Positions 58,439 to 64,000 of a DNA stretch of 64,000 bases are shown here, in pieces. A program made the position numbers and the translations under genes. The notes beneath the pieces were generated by a model. That model was not told the origin of the DNA and did not search any database. It worked only from the letters and a program-made list of their open reading frames with translations. Every line of letters begins with the position of its first letter. Position 1 is the first letter of the stretch. The stretch lies in the NCBI RefSeq assembly GCF_017526105.1, contig NZ_CP071839.1, positions 5,967,001 to 6,031,000 on the forward strand. The letters run 5' to 3'. Source of the DNA: Streptomyces cyanogenus. Lineage in GTDB: Bacteria; Actinomycetota; Actinomycetes; Streptomycetales; Streptomycetaceae.

Positions 58439-58451
58439 CTAGCGCTGCTAG
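58439..58451. promoter_or_regulatory. Operator 2 (CTAGC, 3 nt, GCTAG) of the TetR pair
   Basis: Second copy 50 bp from the first, also followed by GCCAAA. It lies just downstream of a plus-strand TAGCGT -10 candidate (58422-58427), so a bound repressor would cover the start of the DUF4267 mRNA. Confidence 0.7.
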
Positions 58452-58473
58452 CCAAAGAAACGGGGAGAAAAAC

Positions 58474-58845
58474 ATGACCGTGACCGCGTACACCCTGGCC
58501 GTCCTGCTCGACCTGTTCTGCGTGTTCCTCGGCTACCGGTTCTGGTTCCAGCCCGGTCCGGCGGCGGCCGGCTACGGCGTCCCGGCCGACCCGCGCGGCG
58601 ACGCCCGCGCCTACCTGACGGTCAAGGGACTCCGGGACGGCGCCTTCGGACTGGTGGGCCTCGCCCTGCTCGCCTTCGCCGGAGCCCGCGCCGAGGCCTG
58701 GTTCATGGTCTGCGTGGCTCTCGTACCGTTCGCGGACACGGTGATCGTGCTGCGCAACGGCGGCACGAAAGCCGTCGCTTTCGGGATCCACTTCGCCACC
58801 GCGATCGTTGTACTGATCAGTGCCGGACTGCTCTTCGCGGTCTGA
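58474..58845 (+). CDS. DUF4267 family membrane protein
   Basis: 123 residues with four hydrophobic segments (from YTLAVLLDLFCVFLGYRF to AIVVLISAGLLFAV) and the conserved loop DARAYLTVKGLRDGAFG. No enzymatic motif; function unknown. The ATG follows GGGGAG. It is the obvious target of the divergent TetR regulator because of the palindromes between them. The cupin gene 36 nt downstream may belong to the same mRNA. Confidence 0.82.
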   Translation: MTVTAYTLAVLLDLFCVFLGYRFWFQPGPAAAGYGVPADPRGDARAYLTVKGLRDGAFGLVGLALLAFAGARAEAWFMVCVALVPFADTVIVLRNGGTKAVAFGIHFATAIVVLISAGLLFAV

Positions 58846-58881
58846 CCGCCCGAAGCGGGCGCCACACGAGGGGGATGTGCC

Positions 58882-59376
58882 ATGTCGTTGTTCGTGCCCA
58901 GGTTCGACGAGACCGTGCTGGTCCGGGACGCCGAGGCCGAGGTCCTCGGCGGTGCCCCCGTCGGCGTGCGGCTGCTGGCCGACAGCAGCGCCACCGGCGG
59001 CGCGCTGTCCACCGTGCGCGTCACGCTCGGCGAGGGCGCCGACGGCGCCCGGCCGCATGTGCACCACAACTCGGCCGAGATGTTCTACCTGCTCGACGGT
59101 GAGGCCGAGGTCCTCTCCGGCGACGACGTCGTGACCGCCGGGCGCGGCGACCTGATCATCGTCCCGCCCGACCGCCCCCACGCCTTCGCCGCCGCCCCCG
59201 GCAGCACCGCCGACCTGCTCATCGTCATCGCCCCGGGCGTCGAGCGCTTCGAGTACTTCCGCCACCTCCAGCGCATCCGCCTCGGCGAGGCCACCCCGGA
59301 GAGCCTGCTGGAGGTCCAGGAGCTGTACGACAACCACTTCCTCGCGAGCGACGCCTGGGACGGCCGCCACCGGTGA
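58882..59376 (+). CDS. Cupin domain protein
   Basis: 164 residues, one beta-barrel cupin. The metal motif 1 is seen in RPHVHHNSAEMFYLLDGEAEV (part: HVHHNSAEMFYLLDG), with three histidines and a glutamate, and motif 2 in PPDRPHAFAA. It may be a dioxygenase, an isomerase or a binding protein; no choice can be made. The C-terminal 45 residues (ERFEYFRHLQRI) form helices. GAGGGGGA precedes the ATG. It follows DUF4267 closely and may be co-regulated by the TetR protein. Confidence 0.84.
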   Translation: MSLFVPRFDETVLVRDAEAEVLGGAPVGVRLLADSSATGGALSTVRVTLGEGADGARPHVHHNSAEMFYLLDGEAEVLSGDDVVTAGRGDLIIVPPDRPHAFAAAPGSTADLLIVIAPGVERFEYFRHLQRIRLGEATPESLLEVQELYDNHFLASDAWDGRHR

Positions 59377-59469
59377 GCGCCGGGCCGCCGGCAAACCGTT
59401 TAACAGGCACGGGCCACCGCCCCATAGGATTGGGCCAAACCACACACACTCACCCCAGAGGATCGCTGC

Positions 59470-59766
59470 ATGCCTGGCATCACGCGCGAGGAGGTCGCCC
59501 ACCTCGCCCGGCTGGCGCGTCTGGAGCTGAAGCCCGAAGAGCTTGAACACTTCGCCGGCCAGCTGGACGACATCATCGGCGCGGTGGCCCGCGTCAGCGA
59601 GGTCGCCGACCAAGACGTACCGCCGACCTCGCACCCGCTCCCGCTGACGAACGTCATGCGGCCGGACGAGATCCGTCCCTCGCTCACCCCCGAGCAGGCG
59701 CTCTCCTGCGCCCCGGCCCAGGAGCAGCAGCGTTTCAAGGTGCCGCAGATCCTGGGGGAGGAGTGA
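59470..59766 (+). CDS. gatC: Asp-tRNA(Asn)/Glu-tRNA(Gln) amidotransferase subunit GatC
   Basis: 98 residues, helical subunit that holds GatA and GatB together. Family start [18 protein letters not shown] and end [16 protein letters not shown] are diagnostic. First gene of the gatC-gatA-gatB unit; its stop lies 5 nt before the gatA start. Confidence 0.96.
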   Translation: MPGITREEVAHLARLARLELKPEELEHFAGQLDDIIGAVARVSEVADQDVPPTSHPLPLTNVMRPDEIRPSLTPEQALSCAPAQEQQRFKVPQILGEE

Positions 59767-59771
59767 CCGCC

Positions 59772-61271
59772 ATGACGGACAACGCCATCATCAAGCTCAC
59801 CGCGGCCGAGACCGCCGCGAAGATCGCCTCAGGCGAACTGACGGCGGTCCAGGTCACCGAGGCCCACCTCGCGCGGATCGAGGCGGTGGACGAGAAGGTG
59901 CACGCCTTCCTCCACGTCGACCGCGAGGGCGCCCTCGCCCAGGCCCGTGCCGTGGACGAGAAGCGGGAGCGCGGCGAGAAGCTCGGCCCGCTGGCCGGCG
60001 TCCCGCTCGCGCTCAAGGACATCTTCACCACCGAGGGCGTGCCCACGACCGTCGGCTCGAAGATCCTGGAGGGCTGGATCCCGCCGTACGACGCGACGGT
60101 CACCAAGCGGCTGAAGGCCGCCGACATCGTCATCCTCGGCAAGACCAACATGGACGAGTTCGCCATGGGGTCCTCCACCGAGAACAGTGCCTACGGCCCG
60201 ACCGGCAACCCCTGGGACCTCACCCGGATCCCCGGCGGCTCCGGCGGCGGCTCCTCCGCCGCGCTCGCCGCCTACGAGGCCCCGCTCGCCATCGGCACCG
60301 ACACCGGCGGTTCCATCCGCCAGCCGGCCGCCGTCACCGGCACGGTCGGCGTGAAGCCGACGTACGGCGGCGTCTCCCGCTACGGCATGGTCGCCTTCTC
60401 GTCCTCCCTCGACCAGGGCGGCCCCTGCGCCCGCACGGTCCTGGACGCGGCCCTGCTGCACGAGGTGATCGCCGGGCACGACCCGCTCGACTCCACCTCC
60501 ATCGACGCCCCCGTCCCGCCGGTGGTCGAGGCCGCCCGCAACGGCAGCGTCCAGGGCATGCGCGTCGGCGTGGTCAGGCAGTTCCGCGGCGAGGGCTACC
60601 AGGCCGGCGTCATCCAGCGCTTCGACGAGTCCGTCGAGCTGCTGAAGGAGCTGGGCGCCGAGATCGTCGAGCTGGACTGCCCGTCCTTCGACCTCGCCCT
60701 GTCGGCGTACTACCTGATCGCCCCGTCCGAGTGCTCCTCCAACCTCGCCCGCTTCGACGGCCTGCGCTACGGCCTGCGCACCGGTGACGACGGCACGCAC
60801 TCCGCCGAGGAGGTCACCTCCCTCACCCGCGAGGCCGGCTTCGGCCCCGAGGTGAAGCGCCGCATCATGCTCGGCACGTACGCCCTGTCGAGCGGTTACT
60901 ACGACGCGTACTACGGCAGCGCCCAGAAGGTCCGCACGCTGATCAAGCAGGACTTCGACAAGGCCTTCGAGCAGGTCGACGTGATCGTCTCCCCGACGAC
61001 CCCGACCACCGCCTTCGCGATCGGCGAGCGCGCCGACGACCCGATGGCGATGTACCTCGCGGACCTGTGCACCATCCCGACCAACCTGGCGGGCAACGCG
61101 GCCATGTCCCTGCCCTGCGGCCTCGCCCCGGAGGACAACCTCCCGGTCGGCCTGCAGATCATCGCCCCGGTGATGAAGGACGACCGGCTGTACAAGGTGG
61201 GCGCCGCCGTCGAGGCCGCCTACGTGGAAAAGTGGGGTCACCCGCTGCTGGAGGAGGCTCCGTCGCTGTGA
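59772..61271 (+). CDS. gatA: Amidotransferase subunit GatA (glutaminase)
   Basis: 499 residues, amidase-signature enzyme that releases ammonia from glutamine and passes it to GatB. The Ser-cisSer-Lys triad is visible: Lys in [11 protein letters not shown], cis-Ser in [13 protein letters not shown] and nucleophile Ser in [11 protein letters not shown]. The ATG at 59772 follows GGAGGAG at about 8 nt; a GTG at 59763 overlapping the gatC stop is a weaker choice. The stop overlaps the start of a small gene lying between gatA and gatB. Confidence 0.97.
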   Translation: MTDNAIIKLTAAETAAKIASGELTAVQVTEAHLARIEAVDEKVHAFLHVDREGALAQARAVDEKRERGEKLGPLAGVPLALKDIFTTEGVPTTVGSKILEGWIPPYDATVTKRLKAADIVILGKTNMDEFAMGSSTENSAYGPTGNPWDLTRIPGGSGGGSSAALAAYEAPLAIGTDTGGSIRQPAAVTGTVGVKPTYGGVSRYGMVAFSSSLDQGGPCARTVLDAALLHEVIAGHDPLDSTSIDAPVPPVVEAARNGSVQGMRVGVVRQFRGEGYQAGVIQRFDESVELLKELGAEIVELDCPSFDLALSAYYLIAPSECSSNLARFDGLRYGLRTGDDGTHSAEEVTSLTREAGFGPEVKRRIMLGTYALSSGYYDAYYGSAQKVRTLIKQDFDKAFEQVDVIVSPTTPTTAFAIGERADDPMAMYLADLCTIPTNLAGNAAMSLPCGLAPEDNLPVGLQIIAPVMKDDRLYKVGAAVEAAYVEKWGHPLLEEAPSL

Positions 61272-61507
61272 GCGCACTGACCAAGGCCAAGGGCTTCAAG
61301 AAGTCCAGGTCCGGTACGTACCTGTCCATGGCCGCCACCGCGTTCGGTGCGGTCGGCGCCGCGAAGCAGATCAAGAAGGCGCGCGCCGAGAACGACACGC
61401 TGCGGCTCGTCGACGCCGTCGTCACCGCGGCCGGCATCGTCACCGGCCTCGCCATCCTCTACCGCGAGCTGAAGCGGCTGGGCGACGACGACGTCCTGCT
61501 GGGCTGA
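61268..61507 (+). CDS. Small protein between gatA and gatB
   Basis: 79 residues from a GTG overlapping the gatA stop. Basic start ([17 protein letters not shown]), then a weakly hydrophobic segment [14 protein letters not shown] and a second one, [20 protein letters not shown]. It resembles small conserved actinobacterial proteins seen at this position; function unknown. Translational coupling on one side and 15 nt to gatB on the other place it firmly in the operon, but I see no sign that it belongs to the amidotransferase itself. Confidence 0.75.
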   Translation: MSALTKAKGFKKSRSGTYLSMAATAFGAVGAAKQIKKARAENDTLRLVDAVVTAAGIVTGLAILYRELKRLGDDDVLLG

Positions 61508-61522
61508 GAGGGAAGTTTCACC

Positions 61523-63037
61523 GTGACCACCACGACCGACCTGGTGTCGTACGAGGACGCGCTGGCGTCGTACGACCCCGTCATGGGCCTTGAGGTCCAT
61601 GTCGAACTCGGCACCAAGACGAAGATGTTCTGCGGCTGCTCGACGGCGCTCGGTGCCGACCCGAACAGCCAGACCTGCCCGGTCTGCCTCGGCCTGCCCG
61701 GCGCGCTCCCGGTCGTCAACGCGACCGGCGTCGAGTCCGCGATCAAGATCGGTCTCGCGCTGAACTGCGAGATCGCCGAGTGGTGCCGCTTCGCCCGGAA
61801 GAACTACTTCTATCCGGACATGCCGAAGAACTTCCAGACCTCCCAGTACGACGAGCCGATCGCCTTCAACGGCTACCTCGACGTGCAGCTGGAGGACGGC
61901 GAGGTCTTCCGCGTGGAGATCGAGCGCGCCCACATGGAGGAGGACACCGGCAAGTCGACGCACGTCGGCGGCGCCACCGGCCGTATCCACGGCGCGTCCC
62001 ACTCCCTGCTGGACTACAACCGCGCCGGCATCCCGCTGATCGAGATCGTCACCAAGCCGATCGAGGGCGCCGGCGAGCGCGCCCCCGAGGTGGCGAAGGC
62101 GTACGTCCGCGAGCTGCGCGAGCTGATCCGTGCCCTCGATGTGTCCGAGGCCCGCATGGAGATGGGCCAGATGCGCTGCGACGTGAACCTGTCGCTGATG
62201 CCGAAGGGCGCCGAGAAGTTCGGCACGCGCTCGGAGACGAAGAACGTCAACTCCCTGCGCTCGGTGGAGCGCGCGGTGCGTTTCGAGATCCAGCGGCACG
62301 CGGCGGTGCTGTCCTCCGGTGGCACCATCGTCCAGGAGACCCGCCACTTCCACGAGGACACCGGGTCCACGACCTCGGGCCGCGTGAAGGAGGAGGCCGA
62401 GGACTACCGGTACTTCCCGGAGCCCGACCTGGTGCCGGTCGCGCCCTCGCGCGAGTGGGTCGAGAAGATCCGCGCGGCCCTGCCCGAGCTGCCGCTGGCC
62501 CGCCGCACCCGGCTGCTGGCCGAGTGGGGCATCTCCGCCACCGACATGCAGGCGATCCTCAACGCCGGTGCACTGGACCCGATCGTCGCCACCATCGACG
62601 CCGGTGCCGACGCGGCCTCCGCCCGCAAGTGGTGGATGGGCGAACTGGCGCGCAGCGCCAACGAGTCCGGCAAGACGCTGGACGAGCTGGCGATCACCCC
62701 GCAGCAGGTGGCCCGGGTCGCCGAGCTGGTCGCGAAGGGTGACCTGAACGACAAGCTGGCCCGTCAGGTCATCGAGGGCGTCCTCGCGGGCGAGGGCACC
62801 CCGGACGAGGTCGTCGACAAGCGCGGCCTGAAGGTCGTCTCCGACGAGGGCGCGCTGACCGCCGCCGTCGAGGAGGCCATCGCCGGAAACCCGGCCATCG
62901 CGGACAAGATCCGCGGCGGCAAGGTGGCCGCGGCCGGCGCCCTGGTCGGCGCGGTCATGAAGGCCACCCGCGGCCAGGCCGACGCGGCCCGCGTCAAGGA
63001 GCTGATCCTGGAGAAGCTGGGCGTCGTCGAGGGCTGA
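61523..63037 (+). CDS. gatB: Amidotransferase subunit GatB
   Basis: 504 residues. Binds and phosphorylates misacylated Glu-tRNA(Gln) or Asp-tRNA(Asn), then amidates it with ammonia from GatA. Family features: [20 protein letters not shown] with zinc cysteines (CGCS and TCPVCLG), [23 protein letters not shown] and the C-terminal YqeY-like helical domain. GTG at 61523 with GAGGGAAG upstream. A strong terminator follows 14 nt after the stop. Confidence 0.97.
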   Translation: MTTTTDLVSYEDALASYDPVMGLEVHVELGTKTKMFCGCSTALGADPNSQTCPVCLGLPGALPVVNATGVESAIKIGLALNCEIAEWCRFARKNYFYPDMPKNFQTSQYDEPIAFNGYLDVQLEDGEVFRVEIERAHMEEDTGKSTHVGGATGRIHGASHSLLDYNRAGIPLIEIVTKPIEGAGERAPEVAKAYVRELRELIRALDVSEARMEMGQMRCDVNLSLMPKGAEKFGTRSETKNVNSLRSVERAVRFEIQRHAAVLSSGGTIVQETRHFHEDTGSTTSGRVKEEAEDYRYFPEPDLVPVAPSREWVEKIRAALPELPLARRTRLLAEWGISATDMQAILNAGALDPIVATIDAGADAASARKWWMGELARSANESGKTLDELAITPQQVARVAELVAKGDLNDKLARQVIEGVLAGEGTPDEVVDKRGLKVVSDEGALTAAVEEAIAGNPAIADKIRGGKVAAAGALVGAVMKATRGQADAARVKELILEKLGVVEG

Positions 63038-63051
63038 GCCCGAGCACAGCC

Positions 63052-63086
63052 GTACGGCCCCGGAGGCATGTCCTCCGGGGCCGTAC
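63052..63086 (+). terminator. Terminator of the gat operon
   Basis: Perfect 15-bp arms 63052-63066 and 63072-63086 with a 5-nt loop, 14 nt after the gatB stop. Confidence 0.9.
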
Positions 63087-63334
63087 CGCCGGCTGCGGCG
63101 GCCCATCGCCCGGGTGAACCCGAGCAGGCGCCCGCGGTCGGCGTTCAGCGGGTCCACCGAGTCACGGGCCGGCCCGGCCATGAACTCGTTCGGGCTCTCC
63201 TCGGCGCACACCTCGCTCCGCAGCAGCCGGTCCCGGCAGCCGTCCGGCAGCCAGTCGGCGGCCTCGGCGGTCACGGCGCCCGTACGGGCCCGGTTCCGGT
63301 GCCACCACAGCAGCCACAGCGCGTGCGGGGTCGG
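63083..63334 (-). pseudogene. Probable gene remnant downstream of gatB
   Basis: Between the gat terminator and the next gene a minus-strand frame of about 84 codons has protein-like composition (ADWLPDGCRDRLLRSEVC, then SPNEFMAGPARDSVDPLNAD), unlike the usual Arg/Pro-rich shadow frames. A stop precedes it at 63335, the only standard start is a GTG at 63274 without ribosome site, and no stop follows until deep inside gatB. The lack of proper ends suggests a decayed gene or one disturbed by the terminator insertion. An intact short gene cannot be excluded. No family recognised. Confidence 0.4.
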
Positions 63335-63399
63335 TCACGGACGACCTGCTCGGCCACCGAAGACACCGCCCCGCACCGGGTTTTCCCACCCCGAGGCGG

Positions 63400-63405
63400 T
63401 ACGCT
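63400..63405 (+). promoter_or_regulatory. -10 box TACGCT of the two-span membrane protein gene
   Basis: TACGCT ends 8 nt before the ATG at 63414, consistent with leaderless expression. Confidence 0.45.
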
Positions 63406-63413
63406 CGCCCGCC

Positions 63414-63803
63414 ATGAGTGGACGCACCAATTCCGACACCGAGCCCGTGATAGCCGAGGACAGCCAGGCCGGCCACGACACCGACGGCGCGGAAGGCGCT
63501 GAAGCAACCGAAGCCACCGAAGACGCTGAAGACGCCGAGGCTGCCGAGGAGTACGCCGGGGACGCCCGGCAGGCCCGGTGGGTCGCCGCCGGCACCGGAG
63601 CGCTCCTCTGCCTCGCGGGGCTCGCCGCCGCCCTGCTGCGGCTCACCGGTTCCGCGCCGGCCCGCGTCCCCGCCGCCTACGCCCTCGGCGCCGCCGTCTG
63701 CGCCCTCGCGGCGGTGCTCGGCTCCCGGGGCCGTACCCGCAGGGCCCTGTGGCTGCTCATCGCCGGGGTGATGGTCATGGCGCTCGGAGACCAGTTCGAC
63801 TGA
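63414..63803 (+). CDS. Acidic-start membrane protein
   Basis: 129 residues. The first 50 residues are acidic and repetitive (EGAEATEATEDAEDAEAAEE), then three hydrophobic segments follow: VAAGTGALLCLAGLAAALL, AAYALGAAVCALAAVLG and ALWLLIAGVMVMALGD. No known domain. The acidic repeat resembles the tail of the peptide-transport ATPase but no relation is implied. ATG at 63414, leaderless-type promoter. Confidence 0.7.
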   Translation: MSGRTNSDTEPVIAEDSQAGHDTDGAEGAEATEATEDAEDAEAAEEYAGDARQARWVAAGTGALLCLAGLAAALLRLTGSAPARVPAAYALGAAVCALAAVLGSRGRTRRALWLLIAGVMVMALGDQFD

Positions 63804-63907
63804 CGTCCCGCAGGCGTTCCGCGCGGTTGTACGCCGCCGACCCGTGGCCGCGCATGAGAGGCTCGGCCGGGTCCCGGTGGACGAACTGCGGAAGGAAGAA
63901 CGGCACC

Positions 63908-64000
63908 ATGTACGCGATATCGCTCGGTGACGGCGCCGAACTGCGGCCCCTGGAGGTCTGGCACGCGGCGGAGCTGCTGGCGAACATCGACAGGGGGCGG
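63908..64000 (+). CDS. GNAT-family acetyltransferase, 3' truncated by the window
   Basis: Only the first 31 residues are visible. MYAISLGDGAELRPLEVWHA is the usual start of RimJ/RimL-like ribosomal-protein-type acetyltransferases (beta-strand 1 and helix 1). GGAAG lies 11 nt before the ATG. The rest lies outside the window, so the family call rests on the N-terminal pattern. Confidence 0.6.
   Translation, partial: MYAISLGDGAELRPLEVWHAAELLANIDRGR

Noticed and set aside
61238-63082. Minus-strand frame continuing through gatB
   Set aside because: Antisense shadow of gatB; only the part beyond gatB (63083-63334) looks coding and is reported as a remnant.

Overview
The window is high-GC DNA (long overlapping open frames on both strands, GTG/TTG starts, GGAGG-type ribosome sites, TAnnnT -10 boxes 6-8 nt before leaderless starts) with a gene content typical of a Streptomyces chromosome core. 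The order L,D-transpeptidase pair, enoyl-CoA hydratase, EF-hand protein, sdaA-glyA-gcvH-gcvT, oligopeptide ABC operon, cysteine desulfurase, mnmA, ligA, GGDEF/EAL protein, gatC-gatA-gatB resembles, from memory, the Streptomyces coelicolor region around SCO5451-SCO5505. I saw no tRNA or rRNA gene, insertion sequence, prophage or CRISPR array.

Layout. 1-3.5 kb: a heterodimeric ABC exporter, first subunit cut by the window edge. 3.5-7 kb (minus): two coupled membrane-sugar glycosyltransferases, then a SigE-type sigma factor and a one-span membrane partner. 7-12.2 kb: glycogen debranching enzyme GlgX diverging from two paralogous lipoprotein L,D-transpeptidases. 12.2-16.9 kb: enoyl-CoA hydratase, HATPase regulator, a coupled pair of surface lipoproteins (NodB-like and YVTN propeller), a GNAT enzyme and a 70-residue EF-hand protein. 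16.9-21 kb: leuA, coupled to a lone ABC ATPase and preceded by a previously unlisted leucine-rich leader peptide and attenuator-like hairpin, diverging from a GntR regulator and an F420/NADP-type oxidoreductase. 21-25.6 kb: extracellular hydrolases (GH25, PI-PLC, M28 aminopeptidase) and a SigB/F-type sigma factor.

25.7-30.3 kb (minus) is a serine/glycine operon gcvT-gcvH-glyA-sdaA under a tandem glycine riboswitch; it is followed on the plus strand by a P-loop kinase-like gene and two SseB-family genes. 33-39.9 kb is a five-gene oligopeptide/dipeptide ABC operon (permease, lipoprotein, permease, two ATPases) with the bldK gene order. 40-45.9 kb holds a TRIC-family channel overlapping an esterase, a thioesterase, a WYL regulator diverging from a DinB-like protein, and a TetR regulator diverging from two small membrane proteins; several of these intergenic regions contain clear palindromic operator candidates. 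46-49.2 kb: cysteine desulfurase and mnmA (tRNA 2-thiouridine) separated by an antisense amidase. 49.2-53 kb: small enzymes (hydrolase, DUF427, LOG family, SDR, MetE-like). 53-57.8 kb: DNA ligase LigA and an RmdB-type c-di-GMP enzyme. 57.8-59.4 kb: TetR with twin operators, DUF4267 and cupin genes. 59.4-63.1 kb: gatC-gatA-small protein-gatB with a strong terminator. The right edge holds a gene remnant, a membrane protein and a truncated GNAT gene.

Most of the window is ordinary conserved chromosome. The parts most worth a second look are the leuA leader/attenuator with its repeats shared with gntR, the riboswitch expression platform, the NodB-like lipoprotein that lacks its catalytic aspartates, the operator architectures, and the low-complexity tails on the sigma-linked membrane protein and the second peptide-transport ATPase.
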